Positions 17,381 through 25,333 of a stretch of DNA of 35,810 nucleotides are shown here, piece after piece (position 1 is the stretch's first letter; each line of letters opens with the position of its first letter). The notes under the pieces were generated by a model. That model was not told the origin of the DNA, made no database searches, and worked only from the letters and a program-made list of their open reading frames with translations. Source of the DNA: Planctomycetota bacterium (GTDB lineage: Bacteria; Planctomycetota; Planctomycetia; Pirellulales; Pirellulaceae); NCBI GenBank assembly GCA_023430365.1, contig JAEZAS010000119.1:1-35810 (forward strand), written 5' to 3'. A program made the translations under genes and the position numbers.

Positions 17381-18238
17381 ATGTCGGGCAACCACGTGAT
17401 TGAGACCAATGCGGAGCAGTTCGATCAGGACGTCATCAAGCAGTCGTTTGAGACTCCCGTCGTGCTCGACTTTTGGGCTGCCTGGTGCGGTCCCTGCCGA
17501 CGGCTGGCGCCGCTGCTGGAGAAACTGGCCGAAGAGCACGCAGGGGCCTTTCGGCTGGTAAAGGCCGACGTCGATCAATTGCCGCAACATGCGGCGGCGT
17601 TTCGCGTTGAAGGCATTCCAGCCGTGTACGCGCTGCGGGACGGCAAGGTGGTCGATTCGTTCAGTGGGCTGCTCACCGAACCGCAGCTCAAAGAATGGCT
17701 GGCTAGCATTCTGCCGACCGAAGCCGATCAGCTCCTCCGACGAGCGGCCGATATTGAGACCGCGGCCCCGGCCGAAGCGGAAGGCCTCTTCCGGCAGGCG
17801 ATTATGCTTTCGCCCCAATCGGCTGAGGCCAAGATCGGCCTGGCGCGAGTCCTGCTTGCGATGGGCGATGCGAGCGCGAGTCGAACCGTGCTGGAGGAAC
17901 TCGAGAAGCGGGGCTTCCTCGAGCCGGAAGCCGAGAAGGTGAAAGCCCAGCTCGAACTGGGCAGCCACCAGGTTTCGTCCGACAAGCTGGCCACGCTCGA
18001 AGCCAGCCTGGCTGCGACGCCCGATAACGTGCCGCTCAAGTGGGAACTGGCCGAAGCGCTGCTCGCCGCTGGCAAGTACGACGAGGGCCTGCGGCTGGCG
18101 TTGGAGGTGGTCGAGCAGAGCTCAGGCGACCTGCGCGAAGCGGCGCGAAGTCGCATGGTGGATACGTTTCGAGTGCTCGGAGACGAACACCCTCTCACGG
18201 CCACGTTCCGCCGGCAGCTGGCCCTGGCGCTCTATTAA
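17381..18238 (+). CDS. cnoX: CnoX/YbbN-like thioredoxin-TPR co-chaperone
   Basis: A 285-residue protein with an N-terminal thioredoxin domain (residues about 5-110) and a helical TPR-like C-terminal half with regular A/L/E/G spacing (AEAKIGLARVLLAMGD, PLKWELAEALLAAGKYDEGL). This order matches CnoX (YbbN), a chaperedoxin that guards unfolded proteins and passes them to GroEL or DnaK. The active site is WCGPC (W35-C39) and so looks redox-active, unlike E. coli CnoX, where the site has lost a Cys. GGAGG lies about 6 bases before the ATG. Upstream is the interleaved divergent promoter. Confidence 0.9.
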   Translation: MSGNHVIETNAEQFDQDVIKQSFETPVVLDFWAAWCGPCRRLAPLLEKLAEEHAGAFRLVKADVDQLPQHAAAFRVEGIPAVYALRDGKVVDSFSGLLTEPQLKEWLASILPTEADQLLRRAADIETAAPAEAEGLFRQAIMLSPQSAEAKIGLARVLLAMGDASASRTVLEELEKRGFLEPEAEKVKAQLELGSHQVSSDKLATLEASLAATPDNVPLKWELAEALLAAGKYDEGLRLALEVVEQSSGDLREAARSRMVDTFRVLGDEHPLTATFRRQLALALY

Positions 18239-18285
18239 TGGGAGGCGCCCGAGCGGGATTCAGTGCTGCTGGCACGCGCAACCGG

Positions 18286-18306
18286 ATCGCCACGAGGCGT
18301 GGCGAT
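18286..18306. terminator. Perfect hairpin at a convergent junction
   Basis: ATCGCCAC and GTGGCGAT pair perfectly around a 5-base loop, between the end of the CnoX-like gene and the small minus-strand gene. No T-run follows, so the strength is uncertain. Confidence 0.45.
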
Positions 18307-18315
18307 GAGAGTTGG

Positions 18316-18516
18316 CTAGGCCAGGAGCTGGTCGCTCGGGGCGGTCCGCGAGGCGCGGGCGGCTTCGACAAGCGCCGATTTCATGTCTTCCAGCGGCACT
18401 TTGCGCAGATCGATCTGGGCGGCGCGGAAGGTTTCGAAGATTGCCTGAACCAGCTCGTCATTGGAGCGAGCTGCTACTGCACGCTGGCGTATCGCACGTC
18501 GGATGGTTTCATTCAT
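18316..18516 (-). CDS. Small hypothetical protein
   Basis: About 66 residues, basic at the N-terminus (MNETIRRAIRQRAVAARSN) and amphipathic after that, with no signal peptide. I do not recognise the family. Support for the ATG at 18516: a GGAAGAG sits about 7 bases upstream, and an extended -10 (TGaTATGAT) lies at 18533-18541 just before it, so the longer reading from 18537 would begin inside the promoter. It has planctomycete-like composition and may be a small regulator or a toxin/antitoxin-sized protein, but nothing proves that. Confidence 0.5.
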   Translation of the reverse strand: MNETIRRAIRQRAVAARSNDELVQAIFETFRAAQIDLRKVPLEDMKSALVEAARASRTAPSDQLLA

Positions 18517-18532
18517 AACTGTCTCTTCCTTG

Positions 18533-18541
18533 ATCATATCA
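18533..18541 (-). promoter_or_regulatory. Extended -10 promoter for the small gene
   Basis: On the minus strand, TGaTATGAT forms a good extended -10, with no clear -35. Transcription would start near 18526, leaving a leader of about 10 bases. Confidence 0.45.
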
Positions 18542-18920
18542 AGCCTCGACGAATCCGGCGAGGCGGCGGACTCAGCCGCTTACCGCAAATGGCATTTCTG
18601 CCTCGGACTTCGTCGCTGGTTGCAAGGAACGTGCCTCACCGCCGCTCTACGGAACGGGCTCACCAAAGCGGGCGACGCAACACTAGACACGGTGCCGCGC
18701 AACCGGTTCGCGGGAAATTATTCGCAGCAAATCCCATCAATTTCCGCTTGGCAGCCCCTGGCTGCCAAACAAGCAGCAGCGGGCTGAAGAATGCAGCATC
18801 TCCAAGCTGCCAGTCGCGCTGCGAGCAAAGGCGTTCTGCCTTGTGGTCCTACTCGAACCGCCTTCATCGGCCGTCCGGGGGCGGCGACTTGAACACTTTT
18901 TCGCCGAACCGAAATCCGCC
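18542..18920. other. Gene-free spacer of about 380 bases
   Basis: No gene is supported. The notable object is a perfect hairpin, TTGGCAGCC (18748-18756) with GGCTGCCAA (18760-18768) around a 3-base loop, which may end the leftward transcript of the membrane-protein gene. Open frames across it have low-complexity, Arg/Ser-rich translations. Confidence 0.5.
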
Positions 18921-19204
18921 CTAACGCCGGTTCCACCACTGGACCACTCCCAGCAGCGAACTGACGACGATCACCAGCAGCAGGGCCCCGCCAGCACGAT
19001 CAGCATTCCGGCCAGACGTGATCCCGATTCGCCTTGCAGCCCGCGAACGATGTAGAAGACCGGCGCCATGGCGATGCCGACCACGACCATCAAACCCAGC
19101 AGCCCGCCGATCGGAAACTGAGGCGGCCGGCGGACCGGTTGGGTGGAGGGCTCAACCGACGGTGGCTTCGCCGGTGACTTACTTGCCGCAACCTTGCGTT
19201 TCAT
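18921..19204 (-). pseudogene. Small membrane protein gene with an apparent frameshift
   Basis: As read, translation from 19204 gives 77 residues: a basic/Pro-rich N-terminus, a membrane segment GGLLGLMVVVGIAMAPVFYIV, then LAGMLIVLAGPCCW and a stop near 18971. If one base is added in the GGGG run at about 18983-18986, the same frame continues as ALLLVIVVSSLLGVVQWWNRR to a TAG at 18921, giving 94 residues and a complete second membrane helix with a basic end. The length fits exactly. So the gene is either disrupted, frameshifted on purpose, or hit by a homopolymer error. Its ATG lies inside the end of the phosphatase gene (26-base overlap), so translation is probably coupled. Function unknown. 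Confidence 0.62.
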
Positions 19205-20078
19205 TCAGAGTCGCCTGCTTGCGGCATTTATGAAGCTGGGCGATCCGCTCGACCACTTCGGCCTGCGTGAGCCGCTCATCGACGGGCAGCACTACATACG
19301 AAGGATGCTTGCAGCACGAGTCGAGAATCACCTGCCTGGCGTTGGGCGTGCTGAAGCCATTCACGCAGGGCTCGTGCCCCGTCACGAGCAACTCCGCGCA
19401 GACGAGGTCGGCAAAGGCTTGTACGTTCGCGGGACGGAAATCGCGTCCCCACACCAGTCGGAACGCCGGGCTGCCGGTCTTCCAATCGGAGCACGTCAGC
19501 GGCCGATCGAAAACCGATACATCGAACCCCTCGCGATCGACCTTCTCGGGCAAGCTATGCGTGATGAGCACGCCGCTGCTCAGCCGGATGGCAAGCGGGC
19601 TAGTGGCGAGAAACTGCATGTAGGCGTCGCGCACCCGATCGGCGTCACTGCCGTACATCTCGCCGACGCCGCAGCGGAAATTGAGGTTGAGCATCTTTCG
19701 CGACTTGCAGATCGGAAAGTCGCCCAGCTCGGCCAGCTCGTGATTGCTCAGCAGGAAATGAAACTGATGCGGAAACTCCGTCTTCAGCCGGGCGCAATCT
19801 TCGAGCATCAAGTGCGACATGCAGCCGCCGCTCGGATACTCGGGACCGCCGTGGCAAACTTCCTGCATCACCAGATGCCGCCGCGGGTGGTTAGCCAGAT
19901 CGGCAATCCGCAGCAGCTCGTTGAAGTTCAGCCGATTCCCGTGTAGGTCGGCAGCGACGAACACTTCATCCCCATTCTCCGGTGTCAGGAGAACGACGTT
20001 TCCCCGCCGACCGGCCGTTGACCGATTGGCCTCGGCAGCCTGCTGGCAAAGCTCGATGACTTGCTCGGCAATCTGCAT
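19179..20078 (-). CDS. PPP-like metallophosphoesterase
   Basis: A 299-residue protein with calcineurin-like (PPP) signatures: ADLHGN at about 43-48, a SNHE motif at 111-114 in place of GNHE, ITHS near 173 and VTGHEP near 232, together the usual metal ligands in order. The second canonical motif GDxxDRG is replaced by a Cys/Gly-rich stretch (MQEVCHGGPEYPSGGC), so one metal ligand may come from elsewhere, or activity may differ. It is cytosolic by composition. A downstream membrane-protein gene overlaps its end, suggesting one operon. Substrate (phosphoprotein, nucleotide or other) is unknown. Confidence 0.78.
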   Translation of the reverse strand: MQIAEQVIELCQQAAEANRSTAGRRGNVVLLTPENGDEVFVAADLHGNRLNFNELLRIADLANHPRRHLVMQEVCHGGPEYPSGGCMSHLMLEDCARLKTEFPHQFHFLLSNHELAELGDFPICKSRKMLNLNFRCGVGEMYGSDADRVRDAYMQFLATSPLAIRLSSGVLITHSLPEKVDREGFDVSVFDRPLTCSDWKTGSPAFRLVWGRDFRPANVQAFADLVCAELLVTGHEPCVNGFSTPNARQVILDSCCKHPSYVVLPVDERLTQAEVVERIAQLHKCRKQATLNETQGCGK

Positions 20079-20288
20079 GGTGGGGGATGGCTTTCGCTTC
20101 GAACGACATAGCCGACAAGTCGGCCGTCCGAGGGGCTACAGAGCACGGGGCCGCAGGCTGGCCTAATTGTAGAACCGCCTGGCGCACGGGGCTACACCGG
20201 CTTATCCCGCATAACCGGCCTCAGCCGCACGATGCGCCCCGCCCAGCCCGGACTTTGAGCCGTTGCCAAGGCTTCAGTGGCGAAAAAC

Positions 20289-20317
20289 TGCGAATGACCG
20301 CAGCCACAACCTACACT
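20289..20317 (+). promoter_or_regulatory. Weak promoter candidate
   Basis: TGCGAA (20289-20294), 17 bases, then TACACT (20312-20317), about 40 bases before the PilZ-like gene start. Only the -10 looks good. The rest of the divergent gap 20079-20358 shows nothing else. Confidence 0.28.
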
Positions 20318-20358
20318 TATGAGGTACTCAATGGCCTGCCGCCGTCAGCGGGGTTTCC

Positions 20359-21165
20359 ATGCAAAACGATGCTCGCCGATCCTTTCGAATTCAGCTGCCC
20401 GACGAACAGCAGCGAGGTGTGTTTCTATCTGGCAAGCGGCGGTATCCGGTGCTGCTGCTGAACGCCTCGGCGGACGGCTTCGCCTTTCTCTCTCCGCAGA
20501 CCATGGATCTGGCCGTTGGAGCGGTGGCGCAACTGCAAGCCAATGACGCCTGGTACCAGGTGCAAGTGATTCGCACGGAGCAAACCGAAGAAGGCTTCTT
20601 GATCGGCGTGGAACGGTTGGCCGACATCCAAGGCCCCCTCGAATCGGCCTCCGGATCGGGTTGGACGAAGGGAGCCTCCGCCCAGCCGGGACAGGCGGCG
20701 AGCACGGTCCTGGTGATCGCTGGTGTCGCCCTATGCACGTTGCTGAGCGCGTACCTGATCGCCGGTCGCCCGAACTTGCAGACGATCAAAGCCAGGTTGG
20801 GACAAGCGCCGGTTCCGGAAGCCACGATCCCGCAACTCGAAGATATCACCTTCGTCGAAGCGGACGATCAGCTCGGCGTCCCGCAGCTCACGTTCGCCGC
20901 CGTGCAGACAGCGCCTCAGCCGAGCAGCCGGGATGAGGCATACATCACGGCCCGCCAACGGTTGCTGCTTTCGGAAGAGATTGCCAGTCGTCTGAACCTC
21001 AGTGCCATGCAGAGACGCGATATCGCCCGCGTCCTGGAGGGCCGGGCGCAAGTGCGAGGCCAGGTTGAAGACGCCTGGGAAAGCGCGCGGCAAAACGAGG
21101 CCCGTTTGCTGCAAATTCTGACGCCCAGGCAGGTAAGCGAGTGGCGCAAGTTGGAGCTGCCCTAG
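20359..21165 (+). CDS. PilZ-like membrane protein
   Basis: A 268-residue protein. The N-terminus (NDARRSFRIQLPDEQQRGVF, LLNASADGFAFL) has the RRxxRI/NxSxxG layout of PilZ domains, although the second motif reads NASADG. A single membrane segment follows at about 112-134 (TVLVIAGVALCTLLSAYLIAG). The C-terminal region is predicted helical with QRRDIARVLEGRAQ, resembling the repeat in small planctomycete regulatory proteins. It may bind c-di-GMP and signal across the membrane, which is inference. The ATG at 20359 follows a GGGG stretch. Confidence 0.65.
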   Translation: MQNDARRSFRIQLPDEQQRGVFLSGKRRYPVLLLNASADGFAFLSPQTMDLAVGAVAQLQANDAWYQVQVIRTEQTEEGFLIGVERLADIQGPLESASGSGWTKGASAQPGQAASTVLVIAGVALCTLLSAYLIAGRPNLQTIKARLGQAPVPEATIPQLEDITFVEADDQLGVPQLTFAAVQTAPQPSSRDEAYITARQRLLLSEEIASRLNLSAMQRRDIARVLEGRAQVRGQVEDAWESARQNEARLLQILTPRQVSEWRKLELP

Positions 21166-21422
21166 CCAACCGGCAACCAGGAAAAACCGTACCGCGGGCG
21201 CATTATGCAGCTTGTGCCGCTTCTCGCGGTGGTATCGAATTGCTCAATATTCCCGGTTCTGCCGCCGATGAAGGTTGTAGGCGTCGTCTCCCCTCCCGCA
21301 ATCGGGTTGGCGGCGCATCTATCCTGACCCACGAGCCCCTCGTGCCTTCGCGGCTGCCGCCGGTTTACTCGGATGAGCCGGCGCCTACCCATGTGGCTGC
21401 ATGCACGAGCAGCAAGGAAGCT

Positions 21423-21941
21423 ATGCCCATGAGAGCGGTACTACTCGCGGCTGCGCTGGTTGTCTGCGCCAGCGCCACCGGTTGTCACCAGATGGGTCGC
21501 CGTCACGGCGATCCGTGCAACGCTTGTGGACCGACTGGCCACCACCATGGCGGCGTGCTCGGTCATCGCAAGCACGGCGGCGGACTCTTCCGCAAGCACA
21601 GCGACATGTGCGACGTCTGCGCTGCGACCGACGTGCAAGGTCCATTCGGTGCGCCGAGCGGTCCGCACGGTCCGAGCGACGCCCTCGGCGGCGTCTACGG
21701 TCCTCATGCGGCTGCCGCTGCAGCGGCGGGTTACGGTGGCGGCGCTGGCGGCGGTCCTGCCTTCGGTGGCGGCCCCGGCAACTACCCGGTCCGCGGCACC
21801 CCGGGCTATCCCCACCACCACTACAGCCGTGAATACATCGGCCCGCAGGGTCCGTCGACCGCTCAGGTCGGCTATCCCTACTACACGGTCCGCGGCCCGC
21901 GCGATTTCCTGCAGGACAATCCGCCGAGCATTGGCCGCTAA
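21423..21941 (+). CDS. Gly/His-rich lipoprotein
   Basis: A 172-residue predicted lipoprotein. The signal peptide has a hydrophobic core (VLLAAALVVCASATG) and lipobox SATGC, so Cys at about residue 20 is lipidated. The mature part is rich in Gly, His, Pro and Tyr, with HHHGG, HHHY and GGGAGGG stretches, and shows two CNAC/CDVC-like pairs (PCNACG, MCDVCA). The composition suggests metal binding or a flexible surface role, not an enzyme. The ATG at 21423 has AAGGAAG just upstream; earlier frame sequence is unlike the rest. The gap 21166-21422 shows nothing else. Confidence 0.75.
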   Translation: MPMRAVLLAAALVVCASATGCHQMGRRHGDPCNACGPTGHHHGGVLGHRKHGGGLFRKHSDMCDVCAATDVQGPFGAPSGPHGPSDALGGVYGPHAAAAAAAGYGGGAGGGPAFGGGPGNYPVRGTPGYPHHHYSREYIGPQGPSTAQVGYPYYTVRGPRDFLQDNPPSIGR

Positions 21942-21970
21942 GCGAGCGGGGCCTGCTCCGCTACGCCCGA

Positions 21971-22018
21971 ACAAAGAAAAACAGCCCGGCTGCTCGCAGC
22001 CGGGCTGTTTTGTTTCTT
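21971..22018. terminator. Strong bidirectional intrinsic terminator
   Basis: AACAGCCCGGCTG pairs perfectly with CAGCCGGGCTGTT over 13 bases around a 4-base loop, followed by TTGTTTCTTG on the plus side and, on the minus strand, by TTTTCTTTGT. It ends both the lipoprotein gene and the fabF operon. Confidence 0.9.
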
Positions 22019-22040
22019 GTCAGCCGGTGAGATCGGCAAC

Positions 22041-23327
22041 TTAGTTGCCCGTGTAGCGTCCGACGACGAGCGAGATATTCTGCCCGCCGAAGCCGAAGCT
22101 ATTGCTCAGAGCGTAGTCGCACTTGGCTTCCCGCGCGGCGTTGGGAATGTAGTCCAGATCGCAGTCGGGATCCGGATTTTCGTAGTTGATGGTCGGCGGC
22201 AGAACATTGTCGCGGATCGCCATCAGGCAGACGATCATTTCCGTCACACCGGCGGCGGCAATCAGGTGCCCCATCATGCTCTTGGTGCTTGAGACGGGGG
22301 TCTGCATCGCGCGATCGCCAAACACCACTTTGCAGGCGAGCGATTCCACGCGATCGTTCACGGCGGTGCTCGTGCCGTGAGCGTTGACGTACTGGATGTC
22401 GGACGCATTCAGCCCGGCGTCGGCAATCGCCATCTTCATGCAGGCGATGGCGCCGCGTCCTTCGGGATGAATGTCAGTAATGCGATAGGCGTCCGCCGTG
22501 GTGCCGTAGCCGAGCACCTCGCCGTAAATGGGCGCCCCACGCTTCTTGGCGTGTTCGAGTTCTTCGAGCACGATCATCGCTCCGCCTTCGCCCAGCACGA
22601 AGCCGTCGCGGAGTCGATCGAAGGGGCGCGAGGCCTTCGTCGGTTCGTCATTGCTCGTGGAGAGAGCCGTGAGCAGATTGAACCCCGTCACACCGAAGGG
22701 ATGAATCATGCTGTGAGCGCCGCCGGAGATCATCACATCGGCGTCGCCGCGGCGGATGATCTCGGTCGCTTCGCCGATCGCCTGGCTGCTCGCCGCACAG
22801 GCGGTCAGGCAGTTGGCGTTGGGACCTTGTGCGTTGAAAAGGCTGGCGATGTAACCAGCCGGCATGTTCGGTTCCTGCTCGATCTCTTCCTGGGGGTCGA
22901 GGATCTCGAGGCCGATGCGGGTGAACTTCTCGATATCAAAGCCTTCGCTCGTGAGCGAGCCGGTCATCATGCGCGAGAAGGAGGAAAAATCCTGGCTCCC
23001 TTCGCCGCAACCGAGGTAGACACCCATCCGAGTCGGCTCGACCGACGAATCCATCAGCCCCGACTCCTTGACCGCCTGGATCGCGGCGCCGGCCGCAAAG
23101 CGGGTATGACGGCCCCGTTTCTTCCAAACTGCCGGATCTTCTCCGACCTTGTCGATGTCCCAGTTCTTGACCTCGGCGGAGATCCGCGTCGGGAACTTGC
23201 TCGCATCGAAGATCGAGGTGTAACCGACACCCGACTTGCCTTCCTTCAGGCCAGCCCAAACCGTCGCCACGTCGTGACCCATGGGATTCACCGCGCCGAC
23301 ACCAGTCACCACAACACGCCGTCTCAT
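22041..23327 (-). CDS. fabF: Beta-ketoacyl-ACP synthase FabF-like
   Basis: A 428-residue thiolase-fold ketosynthase, which condenses malonyl-ACP with an acyl-ACP. The nucleophile Cys177 lies in TACAASS, and the two histidines are H317 (NAHGTST) and H354 (SMMGHLIAAAG), with Lys349 next to it. Compared with E. coli FabF (Cys163) there is a stretch of about 15-20 extra residues before the nucleophile (the acidic IGLEILDPQEEIEQEP segment, about 138-154). AGGTGAG about 6 bases before the ATG at 23327 fixes the start. It is the last gene of a leftward operon with two hotdog proteins and an ACP, separated by about 280 bases and a hairpin from the gene before it. Confidence 0.93.
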   Translation of the reverse strand: MRRRVVVTGVGAVNPMGHDVATVWAGLKEGKSGVGYTSIFDASKFPTRISAEVKNWDIDKVGEDPAVWKKRGRHTRFAAGAAIQAVKESGLMDSSVEPTRMGVYLGCGEGSQDFSSFSRMMTGSLTSEGFDIEKFTRIGLEILDPQEEIEQEPNMPAGYIASLFNAQGPNANCLTACAASSQAIGEATEIIRRGDADVMISGGAHSMIHPFGVTGFNLLTALSTSNDEPTKASRPFDRLRDGFVLGEGGAMIVLEELEHAKKRGAPIYGEVLGYGTTADAYRITDIHPEGRGAIACMKMAIADAGLNASDIQYVNAHGTSTAVNDRVESLACKVVFGDRAMQTPVSSTKSMMGHLIAAAGVTEMIVCLMAIRDNVLPPTINYENPDPDCDLDYIPNAAREAKCDYALSNSFGFGGQNISLVVGRYTGN

Positions 23328-23562
23328 GCGACACTCACCTGAAGGATTTGCGGCCCAAAACTCGGCCAACTTTAACGAACAACGAGATTATACCAGCGCC
23401 GTCCGCCCGGCTTAAGGGAATTGTCCGGGTACGGCTTCTCGCAGTTCGCACCCTTGGGGATCCCCCTGCGGGCGCAGTCGAACTGCAGCCGCGAGGGATG
23501 TATCGTTTCCGGCCCGCCGCAGAGATTAACGGCTGGCCCCTGGAAGCCGCGTTTGAAAGAAG

Positions 23563-23583
23563 ACCGGCGCACTTAGCGCCGGT
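23563..23583 (-). terminator. Perfect hairpin between hotdog gene and fabF
   Basis: ACCGGCGC and GCGCCGGT pair perfectly over 8 bases around a 5-base loop, 27 bases past the hotdog stop. On the minus strand it is followed by CTTCTTTC, a moderate U-rich tract. It may end or attenuate the upstream three-gene transcript before fabF. Confidence 0.6.
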
Positions 23584-23609
23584 TGGGTAGAAACTGATGG
23601 CTCACGACC

Positions 23610-24173
23610 CTACCGCTCAAGCGGAACCGGGCCGGTTTCGTAGCCAGCCCGAGCTTGCCGCTCGGCATCGGCGTAAATCGCCGGCATCTCGATCGGATTG
23701 CCGTTTTCGTCCTTGCCCACGTCGTAGATGTTCCAAGTCCGCAGCAGGACGGCAAAGTCCTCGGGATGGAACAGCGGACCCGGCGGAAAGCGATCGTCGA
23801 GGAAGGCGAACATGGTTTCGACTTCCGCGCGCAACTCGTCTCCCACATGGCACGACACGGTGGCAATCGCCCCGTCGTTCTGGATATCCAGAACCGTGGC
23901 CTCGTACCGCAAGGTCTCGCCGGCGACGCAGGGCTTGTGCAGCACCGCCTTGCTCAACTTGGCGAGGACCACGCGGTGCTCGAAACCACCTTTTTCAGCC
24001 ACAAGCAGGCCGGCGGTTTGAGCCATTCCCTCGATCATGACGGAGAAGGGAATGCACGGGTATCCGGGCAGATAATCGTCGAGCACTTCCTCGTCCAGGG
24101 CGACGTTCTTGATCGCCACAGCCCGACGGCCGCGCTCGAACTCCAGAAATTGATCGATCCAGTACCAACGCAT
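23610..24173 (-). CDS. FabZ-like hotdog protein lacking the usual histidine
   Basis: A 187-residue hotdog-fold protein of the beta-hydroxyacyl-ACP dehydratase type. The catalytic region aligns well: LPGYPCIPFSVMIEGMAQTA against the FabZ HFPGHPVMPGVLIVEALAQ pattern. The conserved Glu is present (E48), but the histidine position is Tyr34. The sister gene in the operon, of equal spacing, has His34 and Glu48. So this copy may be a non-dehydrating partner, a subunit of a heteromer, or a thioesterase/isomerase. The C-terminal part (PGPLFHPEDFAVLLRTWNIY) is longer than FabZ needs. The ATG at 24173 was chosen because the conserved sequence begins there. Confidence 0.82.
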   Translation of the reverse strand: MRWYWIDQFLEFERGRRAVAIKNVALDEEVLDDYLPGYPCIPFSVMIEGMAQTAGLLVAEKGGFEHRVVLAKLSKAVLHKPCVAGETLRYEATVLDIQNDGAIATVSCHVGDELRAEVETMFAFLDDRFPPGPLFHPEDFAVLLRTWNIYDVGKDENGNPIEMPAIYADAERQARAGYETGPVPLER

Positions 24174-24225
24174 TCCGAGCCGTCCCTGTGTGTGACGCGA
24201 GGTTCCGAGAGTGGTCGCCGACCGC

Positions 24226-24618
24226 TTAGGCGGCGCCGACCTTGCCTTCAATGTAGCGGCACAGGTCGCCGACCGTCAGCAAATTGCCGAAGTCGCGCAC
24301 CTGCGGGTTCGCCTCGAACTTGGCGAAATCGACGAACGGCATCCGCCGCTTCAGTTCGGCCAGACCGGCCGGAGTCACCTTGCCGTCTTGCACGTACTCA
24401 GCGTTCGTCAGAATGTCTTCCGGAGCGAGTTCCTTGCGAGGAATCTCGATACCGAACGACTTTTCCAGCTTGAAGACGATGTCGAGGAAGTCGATCGACT
24501 CGGCGCCCAGGTCGCCGACCATCGTCGCTTGCGGAGTGACTTCTTCCTCATCGACCCCCAGCGCGTCCACCAGAGCGGCCTGAACCTTCTTAAAAACTTC
24601 GTCTTTCGTGGGAGCCAT
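24226..24618 (-). CDS. Acyl carrier protein, extended
   Basis: A 130-residue carrier protein. The phosphopantetheine site is Ser41 in DLGAESIDFLD, with the usual acidic helix after it (LDIVFKLEKSFGIEIP). Typical ACPs have about 77-80 residues; here some 45 extra residues lie between helix II and the end (roughly DGKVTPAGLAELKRRMPFVDF to FGNLLTVGDL), making a longer surface for partners. It sits between the two hotdog genes with 50-60-base gaps, so it probably serves this operon rather than bulk fatty-acid synthesis. The ATG at 24618 has a GGAG 11 bases upstream; a GTG four codons earlier is an alternative. Confidence 0.9.
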   Translation of the reverse strand: MAPTKDEVFKKVQAALVDALGVDEEEVTPQATMVGDLGAESIDFLDIVFKLEKSFGIEIPRKELAPEDILTNAEYVQDGKVTPAGLAELKRRMPFVDFAKFEANPQVRDFGNLLTVGDLCRYIEGKVGAA

Positions 24619-24675
24619 GTCTAACGACACTCCGTGATTCGGGGTAAAAGTGCTTAGTTGTAGGCGGTGTATGTC

Positions 24676-25230
24676 TTAGCGGGTGGCGCTGGAGTGTGGC
24701 AACTCCATCCGCGCCGGTCCGTTCGTGTGAGGCGGATCGATTTTCCGCATTCCGGCCGTCCGCGGTTGAATCAGCTTCTTGAAGACTTCGCGGAAATGAT
24801 TGCAGGCGTACGGGTCGATGCTCGCCCGGGTGGGGATTCGATCGCCGACGTTGAATCGCTCCACGATCAGCCGGGCGGCGACGGCGACATTGCCCTCGAT
24901 GGTGCCCTGCGCCTTGAGCGTGGTGGTCGTATCGTCCTGCTTGAGGATCTCGGCCGTAACGACCAGCTCTTTGCCGGGCGTCACGAAATCCGAGTACTTC
25001 ACGTTGCGAGCTTCTTTCAGCAGCACGGCCGAGTGAGCGAAACCCTCCGACTGGCGGATCAACCAGGCGCTCGCCTGATACATGCACTCGAGCATCAAAA
25101 CGCCCGGCATGACGGCGAAACGAGGGAAATGGTCCTTCAAATACTGCTCGTCCGGCGACAGCACTTTGGACGCAGTGATACTCACCCCGGGTTTCAGCTC
25201 GACGATCCTATCCAGCAAACTGAACTGCAT
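24676..25230 (-). CDS. Beta-hydroxyacyl-ACP dehydratase, FabZ-like
   Basis: A 184-residue hotdog dehydratase. The catalytic pair is intact: His34 in LKDHFPRFAVMPGVL and Glu48 in MLECMYQAS, as in FabZ, so it should remove water from beta-hydroxyacyl-ACP. It has a C-terminal extension after about residue 140 (HFREVFKKLIQPRTAGM) that is not part of a minimal FabZ. The ATG at 25230 is preferred (GGA nearby); another in frame at 25248 would add six residues. It is the first gene of the leftward operon, followed after 57 bases by the ACP, and has its own promoter at 25305-25333. Confidence 0.88.
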   Translation of the reverse strand: MQFSLLDRIVELKPGVSITASKVLSPDEQYLKDHFPRFAVMPGVLMLECMYQASAWLIRQSEGFAHSAVLLKEARNVKYSDFVTPGKELVVTAEILKQDDTTTTLKAQGTIEGNVAVAARLIVERFNVGDRIPTRASIDPYACNHFREVFKKLIQPRTAGMRKIDPPHTNGPARMELPHSSATR

Positions 25231-25304
25231 GTGTCCGTTCCATTGCATCAGGCTTGGCGCAGCCTACCCGTCTCGCGCTGCCCCGCTAACTTTCAAAGTT
25301 CGCC

Positions 25305-25333
25305 AATATACCGCCTACTCAAAACCGCCACAA
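25305..25333 (-). promoter_or_regulatory. Promoter of the hotdog-ACP-KS operon
   Basis: On the minus strand: TTGTGG (25328-25333), exactly 17 bases, then TATATT (25305-25310, five of six matches to TATAAT). Start near 25298 leaves a leader of about 68 bases. The -35 lies inside the inverted repeat at 25321-25343. Confidence 0.55.
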
